From the NCBI RefSeq assembly GCF_000208745.1, contig NC_030858.1:32998391-33062390 (forward strand): a stretch of 64,000 nucleotides of DNA, read 5' to 3'. Source of the stretch: Theobroma cacao (taxonomy: Eukaryota; Streptophyta; Magnoliopsida; Malvales; Malvaceae). The position numbers and the translations under genes were made by a program. Positions 50,275 to 60,045 of the stretch are shown here, in pieces. Numbering within the stretch: position 1 is the first letter of the stretch; each line of letters starts with the position of its first letter. The notes beneath the pieces were generated by a model. It was not told the origin of the DNA. It was given only the letters and a program-made list of their open reading frames with translations, and searched no databases.

Positions 50275-50891
50275 CTACAATAATATATATAGCTGTGTTA
50301 TTCAATAATCATATATGGAATTGTTGAACATTAACCGTTACAACTTTAATATCCTAACCGGTGGCTCGTTACCAATTTGCGGTGGAGCCGGACCGATCGG
50401 TGCTTCAAGACCTGCCATCACTTTCGCATACTGCAATTACATATTTAATTGTGTTATTCAATAATCATGTATGAAATTGTTGAACATTAACTGTTACAAC
50501 TTTAATATCCTTATCGCCGGCTCGTTAGCTGTCTGCAGTGGAGTCAGATCGATCTGTGCTTCAGGACCTATCGTCGTTTTCGTAAACTGCAATTACATAT
50601 ATAACTGTGTTATTCAATAATCATGTTTAGAATTGTTGAACATTAACCGTTACAACTTTAATATCCTTACCGCCTGCTCGTTAGCTGTCTGCGATTGGGC
50701 TGGATAGATCGGTGCTTGAGGACTTGTCGTCGCTTCCGTTAACTACAATTACATAAATTATTGTGTTACTCGATAAACATGTGGGAATGTAGAACACAAA
50801 CCGTTAGAACAGATCTTACCGACGGGTTGTTTCCACTCTGCATCTGAGAAAGATCGGTGAGTGGTTCTGGAGCTATCGGCCCATGGTCCAA
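50275..50891 (-). repeat. Tandemly quadrupled exon-intron unit (72-nt exon, 77-84-nt intron)
   Basis: Four units, spacing 149, 156 and 156 bp, each with a 24-codon phase-0 exon (pattern P-x-A-P-I..P...Q..N-P/E-P) and an intron carrying GTGTTATTCAATAATCAT and GTTACAACTTTAATATCCT words on plus. They encode a proline/glutamine-rich linker between the DUF1985-side exons and the coiled-coil-like exon. Confidence 0.85.
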
Positions 50892-52400
50892 CTGCAAACA
50901 CAAAAAAGTTATTCGATAATCACAAATGAAATTAGAGAACACAAATCGTTACAATTGTCCTTACCGGCTGTTCACTACCTTGACCATGGTCGTCCCCTTC
51001 ATCCATCAGCTCATCAACTAAAGCAACGACAGTGCGCATCCGCTTCGTGCCACCAGAGGCTCTTTTCTCTTTCAAGCTTCTCCTTTTTTGCCTCGCACCT
51101 AAGCCCCAATCCGACCAATCCTCCATTTGCCCTATTGGCACGTACTCGTTGCCTTCCGATAACAGGATATCAAGGTCCACAAAATACTCTCGAAGGGCCT
51201 CATCCGCGGTGGGTTCCAATTTCTCCAATGCCCATAACTGCAAATAAACAAATAAAATGTTGTCATTATCGAATAGGAAAAATTATTTTACAAATATAAC
51301 GCAAAAATTAACAGTTGTTCACTCACTTGGTCAAATGACTCTAACTTCTGAATTGTCTTGTAGAAGTTTTTTGGCTTCTGATTGCAATCCCATTTGCACA
51401 TTCGTGGGTGGACATTGTCCTTCGGACCAGAGGGGGTAACTATTTTTCGGAGGGCCAAAATTGCCTCAATTGCCCAGAACTGCATGACAAATGTAACCAT
51501 TATCAGACCGTCAATCATAAACGACTGCACCCATAAATTTTTTATTTGAAACAAAAATGAAAAATGTTACGTTTTAGCACCTGTATCACCTATGCGAATC
51601 CGTAAATGTTGTAGCATAACCGTGTTTCCTTTGTCACGCTCAAGTCTTCGAACCCTTTCAAAAGGTAGTCCAAGGTCAGCTTCCAAACATAGTGCCCCCA
51701 TGGGAAGACATTTCAAACGTCGATGTCCTCCACCAATGACAGCAACCAAGGCGTCACCCATCTACGGTAGTCTTGACCAAATAAAATGTTATTCGAGAAA
51801 AAGACGAGTGCCATCTTGGTCGAGCCTCCTGGTAGCTGAAAGTGACCCCCGCGAAAGGTATCAAGCAAAGCCTGCAGCTTAACGTTGTCCTGCCTATTCT
51901 AGTATCTTGCATGAATTCCATCCGTAACAACCTCGTACGGTCGTCTGAACACATCGGGCATTGGACCAAACTTCAGCACAGTGATGAGGCAGAACTCTTG
52001 CTTTGATAGTCGCGCCTTGCTCTTGCCAATGGCAAACCATAGCTCATGGTCCATTGATTGCCTCTCAGTGATCTGGTGAATCATGATGCTGTGCAAGAGA
52101 CAGACGTAAAAGTACCCCTGTGGATAGACATCCAGGAGCATTTCAAAACAGGTACGCTTAACTGGATCGTACTCCCCCTTCTGTTGGAGAGTCTTTGTGA
52201 TGTAATGCAGCTTTGACCACTTACAGTGAGTGTTAATTGCGACGTTGAACGCCGACTTCTCCCTCAACACGATCAGTAAACTATCAAGATCCTCATACTA
52301 TCTGCGCTGGATCTGCAAAATATGGCACACATGCACCAGTGAGTTAAGCAGTCATGTGCAACAAGGTACACTGAAGACATAAATAAGGAATAAATGTTGG

Positions 52401-52690
52401 GACACGCCATGCATTGCAATCAAAATGTTGTGACACGCCATGCATAACAAGTAAAATGTTGTGACATGCCATGCATAACAAGTTAAATGTTGTGACACGC
52501 CATGCATATCAAGTTAAAAGTTATGACACGCCATGCATATCAAGTAAAATGCTGTCAAACGCCATGCATAACAAGTAAAATTCTGTGACACAACATGCAT
52601 ATCAAGTAAAATGTTGTCACACGCCATGCATATCAAGTAAAATGCTGTCACACGCTATGCATATCAAGTAAAATACTGTCACATGCTAAT
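52401..52690 (+). repeat. 31-bp tandem array, 10 units, in protease intron 1
   Basis: Units at 52401 and every 31 bp through 52680, no indels; same unit as at 47100. It lies between MSAMNEE and the DUF1985 exon. Confidence 0.9.
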
Positions 52691-53212
52691 AACTAACTAT
52701 AATAACAATGGCGTCACACGGTAAACACCTAAAACCGCTAAAACCACTACGGCTTAACCACAACAACCATCAAACCAACAAGAAAACACAGTCTAAACAT
52801 TTGCAAAATAAAACAAAAAACCCGAACATATCAAACAAACCCAGGAAAAAATCAAAAAATTAACGAACACAAGAATGTTGCGAATTTGAAACTCACTAAC
52901 CTCTTCATTCATGGCCGACATTTTTGCTAGTGCTGTGGTTTCGTTCCGCTTGCAAAGAGCCTTCTCGAACACTCCGGTACCAGTAAGAATGAGAAATGAA
53001 TCACACAGACATTATGAATTCTGAATAATAACTATTTAAAATAAAAAATGGCCTTTTAATATTCTTATTTATTCTGAAAAAGGAAAATTAATTCAGTGAA
53101 AGTCCAAAGGATTACCATGTCAGCTGCTCAAGCACTGCCGTGTCACATACTCTAAACCATGACCATGGCGTATCAGCTTTTCAAGCAATGCCATGTCACA
53201 CTCTAAACATGA

Positions 53213-53580
53213 CCATGACGTGTCACCAACTCTGAACTCTGTCGTGTCACAGATTCCCTCCATGGCGTGTCACCAACTCTTAACTCTAGCGTCTCACAGA
53301 TTCAATCCATGGCGTCTCACCAACCCTGAACACTAGCATGTCACAGATTCCCTCCATGTCGTGTCACTAACTCTTAATCTGGTGTGTCACAAATTCCCTC
53401 CATGGCGTCTCACCAACTCTGAACGCTATCGTGTCACACATTCCCACCATGACGTGTCACCAACTCTTAACTCTAGCGTCTCACAAATTCCCTCCATGGC
53501 GTCTCACCAACCTTGAGGGGTGTCGTGTCACACATTCTCAACATGACGTTTCACAAACTCTAAACCCTGCCCTACGACAG
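53213..53580 (+). repeat. 47-bp tandem array, 8 units, GCGTGTCACC core
   Basis: Units start at 53213, 53260, 53307, 53354, 53400, 53447, 53494 and 53541 (47 bp, once 46). Each starts CCATGGCGT(G/C)TCACC and contains a second G(T/C)CTCAC/GTGTCAC core about 27 bp later. Upstream of the protease gene; core orientation is opposite to the neighbouring 31-bp arrays. Confidence 0.85.
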
Positions 53581-53919
53581 CCATTTAATATATGGCGTGC
53601 TATAGTAGGACCATTTCCTGCTTTGGATTCACATCTTTCTCCTTTCAATTCACCACCGTATCAAGGATTTCTAGTTTCACATCATTAGCCAAGCTTTCCA
53701 TTCATGACGACTTGTTCCCCATTCGATTTAATATCTCTCTTCTCCTATTATCTGAATGCCATGTCCCAAATCTCTGAAAACCCATCTCTTGCAACGTTAT
53801 TTTGTTTTGCACAACATTCCAAAAAAAAAATTTGGGTATTTTGCACAACCAATCTTTGCATATTTATTTTTTTTTCTCCCATTTTTTGCCTGTTTGAGAG
53901 TGTAAGCTAACGAAGACGG

Positions 53920-54034
53920 CTCATTAAGGGCATTTTTGTCCCAAAATCTTTTCTGATGGCTAAAAACAGTTAAAAGTATCTTGCCAGTTATTTACAAAAA
54001 CACGTTATTTATAAGGGCTAAAAAAAAAATCCTC
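53920..54034 (-). repeat. Right terminal inverted repeat of the MULE
   Basis: Read inward on minus it starts GAGGATTTTTTTTTTAGCCC and contains CTGTTTTTAGCC and GACAAAAATGCCCTTAA, matching the left end in order and spacing though diverged. Confidence 0.6.
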
Positions 54035-54043
54035 ATTCTAATA
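54035..54043. repeat. Right 9-bp target site duplication of the MULE
   Basis: ATTCTAATA, one transition from the left copy. Confidence 0.75.
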
Positions 54044-54300
54044 TTAATGAAATTTTAGCTATTAAAAAGGCTTTTATGGTTTTTGCTTCATCAAATGGAT
54101 GGACACTCATGGGCTTATCATAAGAGTGACTTGTCAAATACGGTAAACTTAACTCATCTCCATGGAATCTAAGACTTGTGATATTACAAATTGAAAATAT
54201 TAAGAGGGTGCGGAAATGGCAAGTAAGCAACATCATATTGGAGGCTAATTCGATGGTTTATGAGTTAGACAAGACCGAGGTGAATAAACTACAAGACATA
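54044..54300 (+). pseudogene. LINE RNase H C-terminus (3' side of the MULE)
   Basis: Resumes exactly where the left part stopped: NEILAIKKAFMVFASSNGW, then LRLVILQIENIKRVRKW and ILEANSMVYELDKTEV, the usual end of the RNase H domain in plant L1-type LINEs. A stop near 54305 would end the ORF2 product. Confidence 0.75.
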
Positions 54301-54689
54301 TTTTTTAAAAAAAGCAGTAAAGCTGAATTATATAGCAAAAAAGAAAGCGAAAATAAGCTTCTTTTACAGCCTGACGAAAAGGGCTCACGGTAACATAAAA
54401 AAACAACCAATGGGGCTTGAGAACTCAGGTAGAGTAGTACTTACCTTAGGTCCAGCCAAGTAGTAATGAAAAAAAAACATTACAAAAGGCAAGAAAACCC
54501 ACCCTTTACATTACAAAAGGACTTGTACATAATCTTTTCCTACGAGGAGGATCCAAAAATGTGTTCAACTAATATCCCACAGAAAAATAGCAGTATAAAA
54601 GAAGAAACATCAATGGTTTCCATAAAGGTAATAGAAAGCATTGTGATGCACAGCACAATGAAATAAAGCAGGGGACAAAACACCTCACA
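54301..54689. other. Junction of two LINE 3' ends, no gene
   Basis: Probably the 3' UTRs of the plus-strand LINE (to its left) and the minus-strand LINE (to its right), which meet tail to tail. Short plus frames here show no motif. Confidence 0.45.
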
Positions 54690-56613
54690 CTAGTTAATCC
54701 TCACCGAGGCTAGCATGGAGTGGTTGACCTAAAGCAAATCTATTAGTCTTTTGACACCTTCTTTGGCCAACGAGTCAACTTCTTGGTTAGCAGAGCAAGA
54801 AATGTGTTTAATCTCCCACCTTCCAATCTTGTCAAGAATGTTAAATGTTTGAATGACTAGAGACCTCATTCTCTATGGCACCTCCACAAGGTTGGTAATC
54901 CATTTGACTACATTAGAAGTATCACACTCAATGAGGAGAAAATGAGAGAAGCACCACCTTGACGTTGCGAATATAAAGGCAGCTTCCTTCACAACTAGCA
55001 ATTAAGCCTTGTTGGAGTCGCAAACACAGATGGATTTGGAGAATAAGGCTAGCATATCCCCATACTCGTTTCTTAAGATGCCACCGATATTAGAGTCCCC
55101 AAGGCAACCTATAGAAGCTTTATTAGTATTAAATTTAATATTTCCTTCCTACGGTTTAGACCAAACCTCCAATTTCTTGGACTTTTGGCACTTTTTAAGG
55201 GTAGTCCCTTCATTAGGGCATCTAACAAGGTCTATGATTAAGGCATTATAACCAGGCCATTTAACATTCATCCATCATGCTAATCTAAGTTTAGAAAGTT
55301 CAAAAATTTGCTCCCCTTCCCAAATTTTACTATTGAAAACAACATCGTTCCTTGATATCCAAATGGCCCAAATAATGGCATACGAAGCCATTTTCCAAAC
55401 TAGGTCGTTGTTGAGGCGACTAGCGACCTTGAACCATGAGAGAAAACAAACTAAGGGATTGTAATGAAGCACTTAGTGAATATTCCACAAAGACCCTTAT
55501 TGCAGCCATGAAGACCAGGTTCTGTCACAATTGAAAAATAAGTGGCTTACCATTTCAGTCTCACATTGATTAATCAAACAAACAGCTGCTTGTGCACTAA
55601 TGATTCCTTTACTTACCAATGAGTCCTTGACAACCAGTCGTTTACAGATAAGCTGCTAGCAAAGAACTTTAATTTTGAGAGCGGCAAGGCCAGACCATGC
55701 AAGCTTCTAGTGGTCAAACAGGTTGCTAGTGGATAGAAGCACTAGACGACAGAAAGAACCAAAGGAATAATTACCAATGAGGTTGTATTTGCAAACAAGT
55801 TTGTCTTGAAAGTCTCTACTGATTGCTTGGTCATTGATTAAAAAGTTGAAGTTAGCTCATTGATCTTGTTCTCATCCAAAAATGTTCTTACATAGCTTAA
55901 TTTTCCACCTTCATTCCTTATCAATCCAATCACCAAATTCATCAATATTACCCTCCTTATTGATAGTCAAAGTGTAAATTCTAGGAAAGTCTCTCTTGAG
56001 AATGAAACCATCAATTCATTTGTCTTCCCAAAAGTTGGTTTGGCTTCTATGACCTAAGGATAAGCCCATAACTTTCGTCAACACGGAATTAAAGTCATAA
56101 ACACTAGAGAAAGGTTTGATGATGTTCTTCCATATACCAGATGCCTTGTTAGGATTACCTAAATATGGGAGAAGATTGCTTTGACCAAGGTCTGTTTTGA
56201 TCAATCCTTGTTAGGTTTGGTTATGTTTTTCCATAAATTTTCTAGCTCATTGCCATAACGCCACAACCATTTATTTAGGGACGCTATGTTTTTTAGTTTC
56301 AGTTCGGTAAGGCCAAACCTCCAAGGTCACAAAAGTTGCAGACGGCAGCCCAACAAACATGGTGAAGTTCTTAAACAAGATTTAAACCTCCCCACAATAA
56401 CCTTTTAAAGATTTTTTCAAATGTCGTTCTAACCTTGACTAGTTTGAAATAGCAACATTCGAAAAAACAGCAAGCTATGCAAAACAGATTTTACGAGTGT
56501 GACACGCCCACCCATATATAACGTCTTGGCATTGCATGAAGAGAGCCTATTCTCAACTCTTTTAATCATAAGCTACCAAACACTCACTGAATCGAAGATG
56601 GCTCCAAGAGGAA
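54690..56613 (-). pseudogene. LINE 3' half: RT end, zf-RVT, RNase H (downstream of a CACTA insertion)
   Basis: Read from 56613 down: VPLGAIFDSVSVW, KRVENRLSSCNAKTLYMGGRVTLVKSVL (56480-56600), a GGLALPN-like stretch near 56300, NQTNFWEDKWIDGFIL (near 56000), zf-RVT (SWSGLAALKIKVLC, KGIISAQAAVC, VSHLFFNCD, 55500-55710), WAIWISRNDVVFNSK (55320-55390), and RNase H (NIKFNTNKASIGCLGDSNIGGILRNEYGD, LLIECDTSNVVKWI, NQEVDSLAKEGV, 55190-54740). Numerous stops. The segment begins abruptly at the CACTA end at 56614; the upstream part of the same LINE is at 60046-63000. Confidence 0.8.
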
Positions 56614-57050
56614 CACTACCAAAAAGCAAGGCTTTTTTTACGAAATTTTTTGTTGGAAAAAGGTAAAATTCATTGGAAATACTTTTTTTCGATGGATTTC
56701 CAACAAAATTTTTCATTGAAAATTTCGTCGGTAAAAGCCTCGTCAGTAATACTTTATATTGGAAATCCATCAGAAATTTTCAAGGAAAAATTCAGTTGGA
56801 AAATTCCATTGGAAAAAAAGAGATAATCAGTGGGCTATCAAGTGGTAATTTTGTTGGAAATTTCCAATGAAATTTTTAGTTTGAAAAATATTTTCAATGG
56901 AAAATTTCGTTAAAAAAGCATTTCCCACGAAAAATTTCGTTGGAAATTTCCAACTGAATTTTCTATTGATAATGTATTTCCAATGAAAATTCTTTTACTA
57001 ATTTTCAATTGCATGTTCTGTTAATAATGCTTTTTCAAAAAAAAATTACC

Positions 57051-58229
57051 AATTAAAACTTTGATAATAAATCCACAATTGACTTTCAATATGTATAAGA
57101 GAAACACACATTAGAATTCTGTTTGTAATTGTTTACATGTATTTGAAATTATTCCAAGAATGAAACGATTGATTGTTTGTTGATTGTTCTATTTGTATCC
57201 AATCCTCATACTTTCGCAAAATCATGTTGCTAGTTGGATCTGTAGCTTCATCACCAACAAAATCTTTGCTAAATTAATAAACCTAAAAGATTGGCCTGAT
57301 AAGCTTAAAACAAAGAGCTGTAATGGCTATTTTTTAGTACCCTTTGTAGTCTGCAAGACAGAAGCACCATTGGTTGAAACTTGGAATTGTTGTGGTTGTC
57401 ATTAACTGGGTAGGAAATATGTCATCAGGTAAACAGAAAAAAACTAAGAACAAGTTCTTTAGAGCTAATCATCATAAGGCAACGTTATGAGTTTCTTGTC
57501 ATTACTAGAGGCTGATATTGTTTCACTATTTGATTTATGTTTGGGACTGTTCTAAGGTTTAGCTAAGTTCCAAAACTTTTTAATGTCGTGATTGGTTATG
57601 TCTCCTTCATTCTGTTTGATCAGCTTAAGTCATTAAGTTGACTGTGGCTTTAGTTTCAACCTCTAACACTTAAGCTTAAAGATTAAAAACACTAATGAAC
57701 CNATCGAGACTGATGCTTTTTGAGTTATGAACTAGGCTTAGAAAGAATGAAATATAAATGACAGAATTTTAGTGAAGTTTATAACTTATATGAACAAAAA
57801 ATTCTTTATGTGAAATATTATTTTCATCAATCACATTACACCCCCACAATTTTTGTTGTTCAACACAATTTTGTGCAAATAGGCCATGTTCATGCTTGGT
57901 TATTTATAAGTGCTTCAGAGAATTTGCCACAATTCTCATAAGAGCAACCCACTCCACACTTACATAGGTGATTCTATCAAGTGTATACTGCAATTTAATA
58001 AACTATCCATAAGGAATATGAAATTCATTAAGAGTTTAACTTAACCTCTATTTCATTACAATATTTGCACTATTTACACATCATGGGATAAACAATAATT
58101 TTAATAGTACATCAATTTATCAACAAATAACTTCTTATTACCCATATGAACCTAATTTATAGGATCGCCACTTATATAGGTTGGGTTGTCATTATTGTTG
58201 ATTTTTCTCAATTGTCTTAAGTCTCATTC
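57051..58229. other. Interior of the CACTA-type element, no gene recognised
   Basis: Short open frames without motifs. The part from about 57840 to 58200 may be 3' LTR or trailing sequence of the copia remnant that follows. One ambiguous base (N) is at 57702. Confidence 0.4.
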
Positions 58230-58800
58230 CCTTCGATGTATCATTAATTAATTTTCTTCTCACGGGTTTAGTTAAAGGATCGACCAAATCAGTTCTAACT
58301 TCACATAAATAATGGATATTATTTCATCTCCAAACAGTTATTTTACCACATCATGTCTTAAATGAATGTGTCTATTCATACTATTGAAAGTTTTATTCTT
58401 TACAATGACTATTATCACTTGGCAATCACAATGCATATATATCGAAGGTGTTGATTTCATTCCTAACAAAATATCTACTAAAAGGTTTTTTAACCACTCA
58501 GCCTCGTTACCAGCCAACTCCAAAACTATAAATTCTAATTCCATTGTAAATTTAGCAATTATTGTTGTTTGGCTGTTTTCAAGTTACAGCACACTTACCA
58601 AGGGTGAATACATATCCACTTGTAGATTTTATCTCATTTGAATCTGAGATCCAATTAACATCATTGTATCATTTTGATACAGTAAAAATCTATTATCGAA
58701 AATACCACAGTTCATGGTACCTCCCAGATGTTTCATTACTCTGCACAAAGCAGTCCAATGATATTAATTAAGACTGTCCATATCAACTCAGTTTACACAT
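58230..58800 (-). pseudogene. Ty1/copia RNase H fragment
   Basis: Minus reads DVNWISDSNEIKSTSGYVFTLG (about 58595-58670), then MELEFIVLELAGNEAEWLKNLLVDI (58470-58544), HCDCQVIIVIVKNKTFN and SRHIHLRH-like NRHIHLRHDVVK (58338-58440), the standard C-terminal motifs of plant copia polyproteins. A stop and frameshift separate the first block from the second. No integrase or RT upstream; only the 3' end of a copia element remains, nested in the CACTA-type element. Confidence 0.8.
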
Positions 58801-59005
58801 AGCATAAGCTATATCAAGTCGAGTATAATTCATCAAATGCATCAGACTCTCAATAATTTGATTATACTAAGATTGAAAAGAAATTAAAAGAAAAAAAGAT
58901 TAATTAAAAAAGGAAAAAGATCAATGGAATCCTTAAAATCATCCCACAAATCGAAAAATTTTATGCAAAAAAACCATCCCACGAAATAAAATAAAATCAG
59001 GAAAA

Positions 59006-59078
59006 ATGAAATCAAAGATTCACAATGAAATCAAAGATTCACAATGAAATCAAAGATTCACAATGAAATCAAGATTCT
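59006..59078. repeat. 19-bp tandem repeat, about 4 units
   Basis: ATGAAATCAAAGATTCACA at 59006, 59025 and 59044, with a degenerate fourth at 59063. Confidence 0.9.
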
Positions 59079-60045
59079 AAGAATCAAAGATTGAACGGTT
59101 GCAGAGTTAAATATTTTATATTTTATTAATAAATGAATAATTATTAATAGTAATAATTTTTAATATATGTATATTAAACTTTACTTTATAAACTATAAAC
59201 ATTGTAAAAGTAAATAATATCTTTAGATATTTATAATATATTAAATATTAATGTATAAAATAATATTTAATATTATTTATAGCAACCATTTATAGCAACT
59301 TTTAATCCACGGTTTTTTGTTTATTACCCAAAGCTAACCCGTCACAACCAACAGTTATTTAAAGTATTTCTTTACTGTCTGTGTCCTATTCAATCATAAA
59401 CTTCAATGATCCACTTAACTTAAGACTTTTTCCTAATTAAACCAAAGAGTTCCACTCATGCATAACTCGCAAGATAATTAAACTCAACACAAATTCTGAT
59501 ATCTACAGTCTTTATCCATCACCAATCACTAATATGTTAATTTTATATAATATATATTTATATGTATTACTTTATTATTATATATATGTTATAAAACCTA
59601 ATATGTTATAAAAAAATGAGATAATAATTACTAATAAAATTATTAAAATATAATCATATAAATAAAGTTAATAAAGTTACTAATAAAGGTTATAATTACT
59701 AATAAACTATTATTAGTTTTTATTTAATATATTATTGAATTTTATCACCTATTTTTATGAAAGAAAACATATTTATATTTTTATTATTATACAATCCAGT
59801 ATGTATATATTTTATTTTATTAATATATTTCCTAAAAAAATTAATAAAATTTTAAAAAAACTTAATATATTTTAAATAAAAAATTTAAAGAATAGTAATA
59901 CCGACGGAATCTTCCAACGAAAAATTCTGTTGGAAAATCTAGCAGCTTTAAATTTTTTTCCTCCTAAAACTTTTCGACGGATTTCCAACAGAATTATTCT
60001 ATTTAAAATCCGTCAGTAAAGGTCACATGGAAATTCTATTTAAAA

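Larger units (their letters stand above)
48184..52921 (-). pseudogene. DUF1985 / Ulp1 (C48) SUMO-protease-like gene, multi-exon, nonsense-broken
   Basis: Minus-strand model with consistent phases: MSAMNEE (52921-52901), DUF1985 exon 52312-51581 (SAFNVAINTHCKWSKLHY, LSKQEFCLITVLKFGP, FPWGHYVWKLTLDYL), 51479-51327 (FWAIEAI, HPRMCKWDC), 51237-50965 (basic RQKRRSLKEKR), four 72-nt tandem exons (50891-50820, 50742-50671, 50586-50515, 50430-50359), coiled-coil-like 50274-50095, acidic 49501-49032, 48942-48762 (ending VDTIFF), and the catalytic exon from about 48685 to 48184. Protease residues visible: His in NVGGHWVVAKID (48513-48511), Asp in IKVVDSAR (48462-48460), Cys in DSVNCGMF (48261-48259). 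Stops within exons: after QRR, HARY, DIDV, GFA, ELA, LRD and RWKR. The donor of the third tandem exon is AT, not GT. Ulp1 proteases cleave SUMO; DUF1985-Ulp fusions are typical MULE-carried genes. Convergent with the transposase. Confidence 0.85.
42796..54034. mobile_element. Mutator-like element (MULE) carrying a DUF1985/Ulp1 protease gene, 11.2 kb
   Basis: Bounded by GAGGA...TCCTC ends and a 9-bp near-perfect target duplication. The first and last about 120 bp are diverged inverted repeats: from each end inward both show a GTGATTT/GTGTTTT-type block, then AAATAAC, a ...CTGTTT(C/T)TA(C/G)CC block and a GAC(C/A)AAAAT(A/G)CCCTTAA block. Inside are a mudrA-type transposase pseudogene (plus) and a convergent Ulp1-type cysteine protease pseudogene (minus), a combination known from Kaonashi-type MULEs. 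Noncoding parts are packed with arrays of a GGCGTGTCA core. It inserted in LINE RNase H coding: joining 42795 to 54044 gives in-frame SNFN-INEILAIKKAF. Both genes contain nonsense codons, so this copy is not autonomous. Confidence 0.85.
56614..60045. mobile_element. CACTA-type element with nested copia fragment, right end eroded
   Basis: Left end CACTACCAAAAAGCAAGGC at 56614, followed by 430 bp of dense subterminal words (GGAAATTTCGTTGGAAA, TTTCGTCGG) to about 57050. On the right, 59895-60045 is a similar subterminal zone (ACCGACGGAATCTTCC...), preceded by AT-rich sequence resembling that at 5100-5400 and 8640-8950. No matching right terminus GTAGTG was found, so that end is truncated. No transposase is inside. 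The LINE on the two sides is missing about 120 codons between RGLRQGDPLSP-like and VPLGA motifs, so flanking LINE sequence was lost as well. Confidence 0.6.
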
